NCBI GenBank assembly: GCA_009785615.1
Contig: WQVX01000009.1
Location: 1-37,140, forward strand
Reading direction: 5' to 3'
DNA: 37,140 bases
DNA from: Defluviitaleaceae bacterium
Lineage (GTDB): Bacteria; Bacillota; Clostridia; Lachnospirales; WQUN01
Shown: one piece after another, positions 25,205 to 33,876 of the stretch
How positions within the stretch are numbered: the stretch's first letter is position 1
How the letters are laid out: every line of letters starts with the position of its first letter
Made by a program: the position numbers and the translations under genes
Notes under the pieces: generated by a model
Database searches by the model: none
What the model saw: the letters and a program-made list of their open reading frames with translations, nothing else
What the model was told of the DNA's origin: nothing

Positions 25205-25882
25205 TTATGCATCTGTAGAGTCTGTGGAGTCCGTAGAATCTGAATCTGAACTATAATCTATTTTAGAGACGGATACTTCATATGCAGTTTTTTCCAGCAC
25301 CTCGCCACTTTCAAACCGTTTTTGATAAGGACGGCTTTGCATCCGACCCCACACCTTAATGTTGGAGCCTACAACCAGCTTACCAGCATAGCGGGCATTA
25401 CGCCCCCAAGCTATACAGGGTATGTAGTCGGACTTATTGTAAGAACGGTTAACAGCTAAAAGGATATCAGCAATTTCTCTGCCAAAAGGCGTGGTGCGGT
25501 ATATTGGAGGCTTGCAAATAAACCCATTAAGATATACATCGTTAGGATTTAGTTCTGATTTTTCTAATGGATCTTGCCCACTTTCCAACAACTCAACATC
25601 TCTGGCAAAAACGGTTAGTACCAGCCTGTTTCTGCGGTCAGCTTCTACATAGCTGTTATAGGATCTAATTTGCCCTGTAATGTATATCCAAGCACCTATA
25701 GATATACTGGATGTGTCTATTATCCTTTCAGATATAGTTACAGGTAAAATATCCGACACAGAACTTAGACGGTATATTTCTACGTCAAACTTATAAAAGC
25801 CCTCGCCATAAACCTCATGGCTAAATTCAAAATCCGAATGCACCCTACCGGCCACGCCGATGTGGTTACTTATATTTTCCAA
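25205..25882 (-). CDS. SSB-like protein with two OB-fold domains
   Basis: A 225-residue protein that reads as two successive SSB-type OB folds. The first (about residues 7-100) has VAGRVHSDFEFSHEV and IGAWIYITGQIRSYN; the second (about 115-210) has NDVYLNGFICKPPIYRTTPFGREIAD and YIPCIAWGRNARYAGKL, closest to PriB/SSB sequences. The tail is a Ser-Thr-Asp repeat (SDSTDSTDSTDA) lacking the hydrophobic DDIPF tip of true SSB. It probably binds single-stranded DNA, but with altered partner recruitment. The start appears to be TTG at 25882, 6 bases after GAGGGG. It is not the main SSB, which would be with rpsF and rpsR. Confidence 0.72.
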   Translation of the reverse strand: MENISNHIGVAGRVHSDFEFSHEVYGEGFYKFDVEIYRLSSVSDILPVTISERIIDTSSISIGAWIYITGQIRSYNSYVEADRRNRLVLTVFARDVELLESGQDPLEKSELNPNDVYLNGFICKPPIYRTTPFGREIADILLAVNRSYNKSDYIPCIAWGRNARYAGKLVVGSNIKVWGRMQSRPYQKRFESGEVLEKTAYEVSVSKIDYSSDSDSTDSTDSTDA

Positions 25883-25961
25883 AATGTTCCCCTCTTTTCT
25901 GAAGCCCGCTGAGCACCGTGCATGTAGTATGTTTTAACAATCTATTCATCCCAAACCCTGT

Positions 25962-26480
25962 TTATGACAATGTAAAAATATCGCATACAGCACATGCTGT
26001 AACCGCGCCTAATACATTAAGTGGGTTTACTTCAATTGGGCATGAAACCTTAAACTCCTGCGGCTCGTAAAAGCGTTCTCCTAATGTTTTAAAACCTCGT
26101 TGAATGCACACTTGCATGGCTCCGTCAGTAACGCTTGATGCTGTTACGCTGGCCTTGCTGTTAAAGCCATAAGTAATTATACCTCTTCCGTTAGGAATTT
26201 GCATAATAGGATTGTCTGCATTTACAATAAATAATTGAACTTCCTTTAACAAATTGTTTGCCTGTGCATTATAATCGCAATTGTCCTGTATAATCCATAC
26301 CTCAGGCAATGATCTTGTAGATTTTGAAGCATTTTCGTCGATACATACAATTGGAACCTCGTTATTTTTTGAAATTTCATACAAATTAGCTAATGATGTT
26401 AAACCTTTCCTTTGGCATATTCGCAAAAATAAAGCCGCTGTTTCGTTCGAGTTGCCCCCTATAATACCTACAGATGTCAT
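25962..26480 (-). CDS. Short protein of unknown function, weakly Mur-ligase-like
   Basis: A 172-residue soluble protein. I do not recognise it firmly. The N-terminus (TSVGIIGGNSNETAALFLR) looks like a nucleotide-binding turn. The second half has FIVNADNP, GRGIITYGFNSKASVTASSV, then EPQEFKVS and a hydrophobic end (LNVLGAVTACAVCDI), resembling the C-terminal part of Mur-type ligases, where ITYGF-like segments follow the central domain. It lacks the ATP-binding P-loop (GTxGKT), so it is unlikely to be an active ligase. Start ATG at 26480 with a run of six G residues upstream. It diverges from nrdJ across a 220-base gap. Confidence 0.6.
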   Translation of the reverse strand: MTSVGIIGGNSNETAALFLRICQRKGLTSLANLYEISKNNEVPIVCIDENASKSTRSLPEVWIIQDNCDYNAQANNLLKEVQLFIVNADNPIMQIPNGRGIITYGFNSKASVTASSVTDGAMQVCIQRGFKTLGERFYEPQEFKVSCPIEVNPLNVLGAVTACAVCDIFTLS

Positions 26481-26700
26481 TACTGTTCCCCCCATCTTAA
26501 CTAAATAAATTTTATTATCACTGCATATTTTTTTATTGTCTGCCAACTTATTTTTAGACAGTTGGCCTCTTTTTATGTTAGCGAAAATTTGCCACGCATT
26601 TTTCATAAGGAACAGTTCTGTGGTAAAATGCCATGGATATATTCCTAACAATTAAGTATAACATTAAAAAAATATGACTGTTACCCTTGGGGAGAGTATG
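26481..26700. other. Divergent intergenic region before nrdJ
   Basis: It should hold promoters for nrdJ and for the leftward unknown gene. A TGGTAAAAT (26611-26619) resembles an extended -10 for nrdJ, without a good -35. I see no NrdR box or cobalamin riboswitch. Confidence 0.3.
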
Positions 26701-29652
26701 ATGAATCTTTTGAATCTGGATGAAAAAATTATAAGGCATTTTACTAAAGACCTAGAAACCAGCGATAAAACCGTATACGATTTGTTTATATGGAAAAAAG
26801 TATCAGTTAAGCTTACCAATTATGCCACCGGCGCAGTTATTTTGGATATGGATGAGTTGGAATTTCCCAAACATTATTCCCAAAGTGCCTGCGATATTAT
26901 AGCCGGAAAATACTTCCGAAAGAAAGGTATACCCGGAAAACGTGGTGCAGAACATTCTATGCGCCAACTGGTACACCGCATGGTTTCTTTTTGGGTTGGT
27001 GCTCTTAAAGACGAAAAAATGCTTTCTGAAAATCAAGCACAAATCCTTTATGACGAGTTGGCTTACATGATGTTGATGCAAATGTGGGCACCAAATTCGC
27101 CACAATGGTTTAATACAGGACTATTTCATGCTTATGGTATAACAGGCACAAAGCAAGGTCATTACTACTATAATCCGCAAAAGAATGCTGTTGAGGTTTC
27201 TGATGATGCCTACACACGCACTCAAGGATCCGCTTGCTTTATTATTAGTGTACGCGATACTTTGATTGGAAACAAGTCCCTCACGGATCAAATGACTACA
27301 GAAACACTCCTCTTTAAGTACGGGTCAGGGGTAGGAACCAACTGGTCGCCTATTAGAGCAAAGGATGAATTTTTGTCCGGAGGCGGCAAATCTTCAGGCT
27401 TACTTAGCTTTTTAAAAGTTTCTGACCGTAATGCCGGGGCTATTAAATCCGGCGGTACAACCAGGCGAGCCGCTAAAATGAATATTCTAAACTTGGATCA
27501 TCCTGAGATTTTAGATTTTATCAAATGGAAGTCTGAAGAAGAGGATAAAGTAGCCGCTTTAGGCAAGATGGGCTATTCTACTGCTATAGATGGTGAGGCT
27601 TATGATACTGTATCCGGGCAAAATGCTAATAACTCTGTCCGCATAAGCAATTCCTTTATGTATGCTTTAGAATGGCAAAATGACGCAGAATGGCAAACAA
27701 GAGGTCGTATCGACTCTTCTGTAGATAATATTATTAAGGCAACAGAAATTTGGGATGCCACGGCCACGGCCGCTTGGCGTTGTGGAGATCCCGGGGTGCA
27801 ATTTGATGACACCATCAACGCTTGGCATACCTGCCCTTGTGGCGAAGATGGTAAATTAAATGCAACCCACAACCGCATTAACGCCTCTAACCCTTGCTCA
27901 GAATATATGTTTTTGGATGATACTGCTTGTAATTTAGCAAGCATTAATATATATAAGTTTTACGATTCAGCTACCAAAAAATTTGACATTGATTCTTATC
28001 TTCATGCTGTTAGATGCATCCAACTGGTATTAGAAGCTACCATTCATTGGGGACAGTTCCCAACTATGGATATTGCTCGTAAATCTTACTTATTCCGCAC
28101 AACAGGGCTTGGGCTTACCAATTTGGGAATGCTTTTTATGGCTATGGGTCTGCCTTATGATTCAGATGAGGCAAGGCAAGTGGGAGCAGCTTTGTGTTCA
28201 CTTATGACAGGGCATTCTTACTATACATCGGCTTTGATGGCTCAAAAAATAGGTGCGTTTTCTTGTTATGATGTCAATAAAGCACATATGAACAAAGTGA
28301 TACGCAATCATGCCAGGGCAGCTTCTTACAGCTCTTCTGATGTTCGTATGGAGGACATGCCTTACAGCCCCGGTATGATAGATCATAATATATTAAAGTC
28401 GTTGGGATTAGAAGATTTATCTAAAACGATAAACAAGGTATGGCAAGAAACAATAGAGGTTGGCGAGCAATTTGGATATCGCAATGCACAAGTAAGCGTA
28501 CTTGCGCCTACAGGAACCATTGCCTTTGCTATGGACTGTGCTACAACCTCCAGCGAGCCATTCTTTAGCCATGTGGTGTACAAAAAGCTGATTGGGGGTC
28601 AATATATGACCCTTGTAAATCCGGCTATTCCGGAAGCTCTTAATACATTGGGATACCCCCAAGAAGAAATTGATGCAATTATAGAATATGTAATGCGTAA
28701 AGACGAAGATGACACTATAAAAGATGGAAAAATAGAAGGTGCGCCACATCTTAAAGCGGAACATTTGCCGGTATTTGATACTGCCAACAGATGTGGTACA
28801 GGCAAGCGATTTATTTCGCCGGAAGGCCATGTAAAAATGATGGCGGCACTTACTCCACATATAACAGGTGCTATCAGTAAGACGGTCAATCTCCCTAAAG
28901 AATCTACCATTGAGCAGGTTAAAGAAATATATCGCATGTCTTGGCAAATGGGAGTAAAAGCCATAGCCTTATATCGAGATGGTTGCAAGGTAAGCCAGGT
29001 ATTAAGTTCGACCAAGGATGCAGCGCAAGAGCGTCCTATTACGGAATATACCTACCAAGAGCTGATAGACTACATCAATACTAAGAAAACAGTGTACAAG
29101 CCTAAGCGAGTTAAGCCTACGGGTATAAGATCCGCCAATGTTCATAAAGCGGCTATTAACGGCCTTACGTTATACATTACTGCCAGTTACTACGATGATG
29201 GGCGGCTGGCAGAGATATTTGCCACAACAGGACGTCAAGGATCATTGGTTAAAGGGCTTTTAGAAAGCCTGTCTATAACCATCTCTAAGATGCTACAGTA
29301 TGGTATAGCTCCTAAAGATATTGCTATGATGTACCGTGGCCAAAAGTATGAGCCTAACGGTTTTGTATCAGAGCATCCATATATTAAGCAAGTAGACTCT
29401 ATATCCGATTTGATCAGCAAAATAATAGATATAGAGATGGGTGATTATACGTACTGCCAAGTAAAACCTGATGATTTAGAAATTGATGAATCCAAATTTG
29501 CTGATGTTGACTACTCTGTACTTATTAGGGAATATAATGCAGCAGATTATCTCTATGGGGAAATTTGCCCGGATTGTAAGAGTAACAAACTAGTCAAAAA
29601 CGGAACTTGTAAAGTATGTACCGAATGCGGAAGCACAACGGGGTGTAGTTGA
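26701..29652 (+). CDS. nrdJ: Vitamin B12-dependent (class II) ribonucleotide reductase
   Basis: A 983-residue adenosylcobalamin-dependent reductase making deoxyribonucleotides without oxygen. It shows the substrate/radical motifs SACFIISV (near residue 180), the active-site NPCSE with Cys399 and Glu401, APTGTIAFAMDC, and a C-terminal zinc-ribbon-like tail (CPDCKSNKL and CTECGSTTGCS) that carries redox cysteines, usual for long NrdJ. The start is the ATG at 26701, 6 bases after GGGGAG; ATGs at 26674 and 26698 are in frame but badly spaced. It is monocistronic, ended by the strong terminator at 29736. Confidence 0.96.
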   Translation: MNLLNLDEKIIRHFTKDLETSDKTVYDLFIWKKVSVKLTNYATGAVILDMDELEFPKHYSQSACDIIAGKYFRKKGIPGKRGAEHSMRQLVHRMVSFWVGALKDEKMLSENQAQILYDELAYMMLMQMWAPNSPQWFNTGLFHAYGITGTKQGHYYYNPQKNAVEVSDDAYTRTQGSACFIISVRDTLIGNKSLTDQMTTETLLFKYGSGVGTNWSPIRAKDEFLSGGGKSSGLLSFLKVSDRNAGAIKSGGTTRRAAKMNILNLDHPEILDFIKWKSEEEDKVAALGKMGYSTAIDGEAYDTVSGQNANNSVRISNSFMYALEWQNDAEWQTRGRIDSSVDNIIKATEIWDATATAAWRCGDPGVQFDDTINAWHTCPCGEDGKLNATHNRINASNPCSEYMFLDDTACNLASINIYKFYDSATKKFDIDSYLHAVRCIQLVLEATIHWGQFPTMDIARKSYLFRTTGLGLTNLGMLFMAMGLPYDSDEARQVGAALCSLMTGHSYYTSALMAQKIGAFSCYDVNKAHMNKVIRNHARAASYSSSDVRMEDMPYSPGMIDHNILKSLGLEDLSKTINKVWQETIEVGEQFGYRNAQVSVLAPTGTIAFAMDCATTSSEPFFSHVVYKKLIGGQYMTLVNPAIPEALNTLGYPQEEIDAIIEYVMRKDEDDTIKDGKIEGAPHLKAEHLPVFDTANRCGTGKRFISPEGHVKMMAALTPHITGAISKTVNLPKESTIEQVKEIYRMSWQMGVKAIALYRDGCKVSQVLSSTKDAAQERPITEYTYQELIDYINTKKTVYKPKRVKPTGIRSANVHKAAINGLTLYITASYYDDGRLAEIFATTGRQGSLVKGLLESLSITISKMLQYGIAPKDIAMMYRGQKYEPNGFVSEHPYIKQVDSISDLISKIIDIEMGDYTYCQVKPDDLEIDESKFADVDYSVLIREYNAADYLYGEICPDCKSNKLVKNGTCKVCTECGSTTGCS

Positions 29653-29735
29653 TTAATCAATTCTGTAAAATCGGTTTTTTTCTCGTCTACAAAAGGCAAC
29701 TGCTATCGTGTCTCTTCCTTATTCGAATAGTACAC

Positions 29736-29783
29736 AAAAAAAGAACCCTTTGAATTGGCAATCAATTCAAAGGGTTCTTTTTT
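29736..29783. terminator. Strong bidirectional terminator between nrdJ and the phage tail module
   Basis: A 20-bp perfect stem (29737-29756 with 29764-29783) with a 7-base loop; core GAACCCTTTGAATT. A/T-rich flanks give six U residues on either strand, so it insulates rightward nrdJ from the leftward tail genes. The rest of 29653-29844 holds no gene. Confidence 0.92.
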
Positions 29784-29844
29784 GAAAGACTTCAATAGAA
29801 TGAGGTTAACGGACAGCTCTAATGGACTAACCTAATATTTAAAT

Positions 29845-30219
29845 CTAAGAAGTGAACTCATTATGCAATTGTTTTTCCAGTTCAATAATTTCTTCACGCC
29901 ATATTTGCCGCTTAGACTTAATTATTTTTCTTGGATTTTCGTCGGTGGCTACTTCACCATAAACTTGTAAAATTTCTTTTTCCTCCGGTGTTAGTATCTC
30001 TATTTCGGATAATGCACTTCTAAAAGCTGTTAAGCCTTGGTTGTCCATAGTTTGCAGAATTGCACCCAATATATTTTCCAAATGTGCAATGGCATGACTA
30101 TCACTTTGTCTTAATGCAATCATACGGGCATTTATCTCTGCCTCTATTTCATGATTGTCATTGTGTTCCAATTCCGCAGCAACAATTCCGGTTGCCGGGG
30201 TTTCTGTCTTATTTGACAT
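29845..30219 (-). CDS. Small acidic phage-associated protein, function unknown
   Basis: A 124-residue soluble, mainly helical protein at the end of the tail operon. It has no membrane segment, so it is not a holin. Long charged helices (residues 22-55 and 85-120) might form a coiled coil; a tail-fibre chaperone or structural role is plausible from position but not shown. AAGGAGAA lies 6 bases before the ATG, 35 bases after the fibre gene. Confidence 0.6.
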   Translation of the reverse strand: MSNKTETPATGIVAAELEHNDNHEIEAEINARMIALRQSDSHAIAHLENILGAILQTMDNQGLTAFRSALSEIEILTPEEKEILQVYGEVATDENPRKIIKSKRQIWREEIIELEKQLHNEFTS

Positions 30220-30254
30220 AGGTCATTCTCCTTATTTTTTGGTTAGTGAAAGCA

Positions 30255-31559
30255 TTAAGCAACACGGAAGCAAATGGGAACACGTGTGGCGGTGGCTCCC
30301 GCAGTATTTGTCAAACTAAGAGACATAGCAGCAACCCCATTTAAGGAAACGACTGCGACACTGGTAGAAGAGCCTCCTCTGGGAGTAACTAGCCACCAAT
30401 ACGAGCGAGTGTCTGTGCCTGCTATAACTTTTACACGTTTCATATTTTGGGCAAATATCGGATATTGAACATATCCTCCCGATCCAAACCCCGGCTCCGG
30501 AACCACATTACTACCCCATTGCCTACAGCCATATACTTCAACTTCCGATGGAAGCCAAAGTTCGTCCATTACGCGCCAGTTCCACTGGTTATCATCCGGT
30601 AATAAAATGCCTGTAGAGTGGCGTCGCCCCATTAAAGTTTCTTTGGGAGTAATAACATTGCGAACTTCTATTGGGATTTGGCTTAAAATGCCGCCACTTC
30701 TGTAGTCTACGGTTGTTGTAGGTGGGCTTGCTCCTGTTCCGTTTGGTACGCTTGTTTGTAGGCTGTTTATAAAAGCATTGGCGTTTGAGGCAAGAAAAGG
30801 TGTTGTCATGGAATCAAGACCATTGTTGTAATTAGCGAGATTCCAAGGTATCGGATCAGGCCATAATTCACGGCTGATGAAATCAATTTGGGGTGGTAGT
30901 ATTGATGCTGCTCTCCCATACCTTTCATAGGTATTTATCCCTGCTACTTCCATGTTGTAGGTATTTCCGGCTACTTCAAGCGGAATAAAATCCCCCGGCA
31001 AAATACCTGTAAAATTATTGGATCGTATTCTATTTTGAATCCACGCCCATGGATCACCATTGAATGGTGCATCAGATATTTCTTCTTGGAATTTTATGGT
31101 CAAGTCTACGCCCCGGTAAATGCGGCTTAATACTTGCAACGCAGTATTTGTGGCATCTGATAACGCTGCTGAACTCTCTTGTAAATCAGTATCCAGGTCA
31201 TGGATTTTACTTTCAGTATCAGCATGAAGTTGCTCAATATTATCTTGCACCACATCCAAATCATGAGAAGTGAAATTGCGAGCGATTGGAGTATTTTGAG
31301 GCCAATTTAAAGGTACATCTCCATCTGCAAAGGCTCTGGTTACGTTAATAAGTGTATTGTTTGCTATATTTTTGCTTTCGTATCTTATCGTTTCACGATT
31401 TCCACCATGTTGCAGCACTGCGATATTTTCTCCCGGTGGAAATATTGCGTCGCTTGCGTCCTCTACATGTATGGTTGTTACAGTTGAGCCAAGCTGTACA
31501 CTCAATCCGGTTGGTGGGGAATATGGTATGCCCCTGTACATCTTTTGCAATTGTCTCAT
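30255..31559 (-). CDS. Tail fibre / receptor-binding protein, DUF6273-like C-terminus
   Basis: A 434-residue protein. The N-terminal part (about 1-115: YRGIPYSPPTGLSVQLG, IRYESKNIANNTLINVTRAF, IARNFTSHDLDVVQDNIEQL) resembles the tail-attachment domain of siphovirus fibres; a short coiled coil (about 105-145) follows. Residues 165-275 form an uncharacterised beta-rich part. The C-terminus has MDELWLPSEVEVYG, GGYVQYPIFAQN, SYWWLVTPRGG and PICFRVA, a DUF6273-like domain probably making the receptor-binding tip. It could set host range. It overlaps the upstream 60-aa gene by 4 bases, so translation is coupled. Confidence 0.7.
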   Translation of the reverse strand: MRQLQKMYRGIPYSPPTGLSVQLGSTVTTIHVEDASDAIFPPGENIAVLQHGGNRETIRYESKNIANNTLINVTRAFADGDVPLNWPQNTPIARNFTSHDLDVVQDNIEQLHADTESKIHDLDTDLQESSAALSDATNTALQVLSRIYRGVDLTIKFQEEISDAPFNGDPWAWIQNRIRSNNFTGILPGDFIPLEVAGNTYNMEVAGINTYERYGRAASILPPQIDFISRELWPDPIPWNLANYNNGLDSMTTPFLASNANAFINSLQTSVPNGTGASPPTTTVDYRSGGILSQIPIEVRNVITPKETLMGRRHSTGILLPDDNQWNWRVMDELWLPSEVEVYGCRQWGSNVVPEPGFGSGGYVQYPIFAQNMKRVKVIAGTDTRSYWWLVTPRGGSSTSVAVVSLNGVAAMSLSLTNTAGATATRVPICFRVA

Positions 31560-31738
31560 TGATGAATCAACTCCACTCTGTTTATTGGGTACGTTTGTAC
31601 CCCTCCGCTACTGTCATAAATAGTAATAACTTCATAAGGTGCTGATGTTTCTTTTGCTGTATCGAATATTATTTGAAGTGCTTTAATATCCGTTACTTCC
31701 ATCTTGCCATCAATTATTATTTTTGTTGGTTTTGTCAT
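31556..31738 (-). CDS. Small tail-module protein
   Basis: A 60-residue protein starting MTKPTKIIIDGKMEVTD. Its ATG overlaps the stop of the tail/fibre gene upstream by 4 bases, and its own stop overlaps the next ATG by 4 bases, a strong sign that it is translated. It looks like a small beta-alpha protein (EVITIYDSSGGVQTYPINRVE). Function unknown; a connector or chaperone for the neighbouring fibres is possible. Confidence 0.7.
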   Translation of the reverse strand: MTKPTKIIIDGKMEVTDIKALQIIFDTAKETSAPYEVITIYDSSGGVQTYPINRVELIHQ

Positions 31739-33876
31739 AGTACTAACTCCCTTTCTGCCATTAAAAATCCTTGTACAAAAACTGTGATCAAAACGTAAGC
31801 AGGCACATTTGGTCTTATTTCTATTCGATGAAGGAAATTTGTGTTAATCTCACCATTTTGGGCTACCATCCATTGTTGAATTTCATCTCTGAATGTACGT
31901 CCTTGCACTACGCGCCTATCTGCATTGTTTATTCTTATAGTAAATGATGTCGGATTGCCTACAGGCGTTATGCCCGCTTCAAGCAAATGTGTATGCGGCA
32001 TATGATGTTGGTGGTTGGTTAAAGTATGGTGGTGGTTGCCGGTGTCAACGTTTTCATAGCGCAATGTTGCACTGCTAGGTGTCAAGCTAGGTAATCTGCG
32101 GCCTGTTAAACTCGGCAAGCTTCGATTTGCTAAATTGGGTAAACTTCGATCCGAAAGACTAGGCAATCTGCGGCCTGAAAGACTTGGTGCACTACCAGCA
32201 TTCCATGTTCCTAAGCTACCAGGATTCCAACTTATTAAATCTCTTGGAATATATAAGGTATGTCGGATTTCCAAGGAATTCATGCGTTCTAGTAAAAATT
32301 TATCATTACCAAACCAAGAACCTTCTTGATTTGACATTATGCCACCATGAGTATATTGGCGTGTAATTTCACCACCCAAACTTAGCGATTCTGGCAATGT
32401 CAAACTTGGTAAGCCCTGACCTGAAAGACTGGGCACACTTCCAGCGTTCCACGTTCCCAAACTTCCAGGATTCCATGTTCCCAGAGTCCCAGCACTCCAT
32501 GTTCCTAAGCTCCCAGGATTCCATATTCCTAAACTTCCCTGATCAAATATTGACGGAGTAAATGTTAACCTAACATGATGAGATCCTGTATTATGCTCTC
32601 TTGTCATTAATCCGGTGCTATTTATGTTAGGCTGTTCAGTTGCTCTATTGGCCACATTAATTTCAAACGGCCTAACCTCAACATTAAGCGTCACAAAATT
32701 AACAACTCGCATACTACCGGGAATAAAAAGAGGCATATACGCAGCTCTAGTTTGTGTCGCATTTTCAGCGTGGTGATTTTGCCAAAACTGCGTAACTCCT
32801 TGAGCATACGTTGCCTCTATTCGTTGCCGATTTCTCAATTGCAAAACTTCATTAGCGATATCTCTTGTCTTATTGGCCAGGGTCAAGGTGCATTTGGGAA
32901 TTTCTTTATGCTCCCACCTTATGCCTGTTATAAAAGTTTTCTTGAATCCCACTATTTCAGCAAGCTTACCTATAGCCGGAGTGCTAAAAGGATCACCATC
33001 CAATTGAGAAAGTTCAACTTCGTATTCCTCAAATGGCTCTTGAGCCTCATTTAAAATAGACTGCCCTATTTCCATCAAGCTTCTAGGGTTTTGTATTCGT
33101 CTATCCACAAAAGTACGCTCAATAGCATTGGGATAAAGTCTAAATATCTCCGGCGGCGACTGCAAAAAATCAACACCATTATTTACGCTTGATATCGTTA
33201 GCCGATTTACGCCTTCGCCATAGCCATAAGGGTATAATCGCGTACAAACGGTTGTTTGGTCTTGCCTTTTAGTTGCTTTAATTCGATTTTTCCCTTGCTC
33301 AATATACAGATCGGGTACAGCATTAGGATGTAGCTCTTTGAGATTTAAGACAAAAGGAAAGCTGCTTGTATCGAATGTCCACATAAAAGGTGCTAAAAAG
33401 TGATGTGGAACATCTAAAACAGCAGCTAACAAACTTTCGTCTGTCCATCCATATTCAAAGTTAAAGCGAAAATCACATTCTCCTAAAACCCAATTTCTTA
33501 TTGGCTGACGGGATAATATTTGACGTATGACGGCATCTGTGCGCCCGACTGTACCTGCACCACCCAAAATTACATCGCCTATCATCAAAGTATCTACCAG
33601 CGTAGCCAGCACATGCTCTCCACGATATTCCCAATCTCCTTCCTCGTTTATTGTTTTGCCATTGTACATTATCCTGTACAATTCTCCGCCGGGATTACGA
33701 ATGTAATTAAATGCTCGGCAGTATTGGTTTTTATGATCATTGTAGGGCAGGGAAAAACTAATATGGCTAATTGTGTTTATTTTTTCTTCTTCTACAATGT
33801 TGTAGGCATTTTCCAAATCTGCCAAAGGTTCCATTCGACTATTCAAGATAATTAACTTGTTATAGCCATCTATCAT
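31735..33876 (-). CDS. Siphovirus tail/fibre protein with octapeptide repeats and His-rich tip
   Basis: A 713-residue protein. The first ~350 residues resemble the baseplate hub/minor structural protein (Tal-type) that follows Dit. From about 446 to 500 and 547 to 601 there are two blocks of 8-residue repeats (GSLGTWNP/NA and LPSLSGRR/LPSLTGRR types) that should fold as a regular beta fibre shaft. Then a His-rich segment (NHHHTLTNHQHHMPHTH, about 612-628) recalls metal-binding HxH tips of phage tail fibres. A beta-rich domain ends the chain. It overlaps the 303-aa gene by 17 bases and the 60-aa gene by 4. Confidence 0.78.
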   Translation of the reverse strand: MIDGYNKLIILNSRMEPLADLENAYNIVEEEKINTISHISFSLPYNDHKNQYCRAFNYIRNPGGELYRIMYNGKTINEEGDWEYRGEHVLATLVDTLMIGDVILGGAGTVGRTDAVIRQILSRQPIRNWVLGECDFRFNFEYGWTDESLLAAVLDVPHHFLAPFMWTFDTSSFPFVLNLKELHPNAVPDLYIEQGKNRIKATKRQDQTTVCTRLYPYGYGEGVNRLTISSVNNGVDFLQSPPEIFRLYPNAIERTFVDRRIQNPRSLMEIGQSILNEAQEPFEEYEVELSQLDGDPFSTPAIGKLAEIVGFKKTFITGIRWEHKEIPKCTLTLANKTRDIANEVLQLRNRQRIEATYAQGVTQFWQNHHAENATQTRAAYMPLFIPGSMRVVNFVTLNVEVRPFEINVANRATEQPNINSTGLMTREHNTGSHHVRLTFTPSIFDQGSLGIWNPGSLGTWSAGTLGTWNPGSLGTWNAGSVPSLSGQGLPSLTLPESLSLGGEITRQYTHGGIMSNQEGSWFGNDKFLLERMNSLEIRHTLYIPRDLISWNPGSLGTWNAGSAPSLSGRRLPSLSDRSLPNLANRSLPSLTGRRLPSLTPSSATLRYENVDTGNHHHTLTNHQHHMPHTHLLEAGITPVGNPTSFTIRINNADRRVVQGRTFRDEIQQWMVAQNGEINTNFLHRIEIRPNVPAYVLITVFVQGFLMAERELVL
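32074..32235 (-). repeat. 24-base tandem repeats in the fibre gene, block B
   Basis: Diverged 24-base units encode LPSLSGRR, LPSLSDRS, LPNLANRS, LPSLTGRR and LPSLTP. They follow a short NPGSLGTWNAGS segment related to block A. Confidence 0.75.
32378..32538 (-). repeat. 24-base tandem repeats in the fibre gene, block A
   Basis: Units encode GSLGIWNP, GSLGTWSA, GTLGTWNP and GSLGTWNA, then GS-VPSLSGQG-LPSLTLPE. Four near-identical octapeptides grade into the other type seen in block B. Confidence 0.8.

Noticed and set aside
25062-25256. Plus-strand frame with a VES repeat
   Set aside because: It is the antisense reading of the STD repeat tail of the SSB-like gene.
28417-28947. 176-codon minus-strand frame inside nrdJ
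   Set aside because: Antisense shadow of nrdJ with no ribosome site or recognisable domain.
30255-30600. C-terminus of the fibre protein as a diversity-generating retroelement target
   Set aside because: No reverse transcriptase or template repeat in the window and no excess of Asn-type variable codons.
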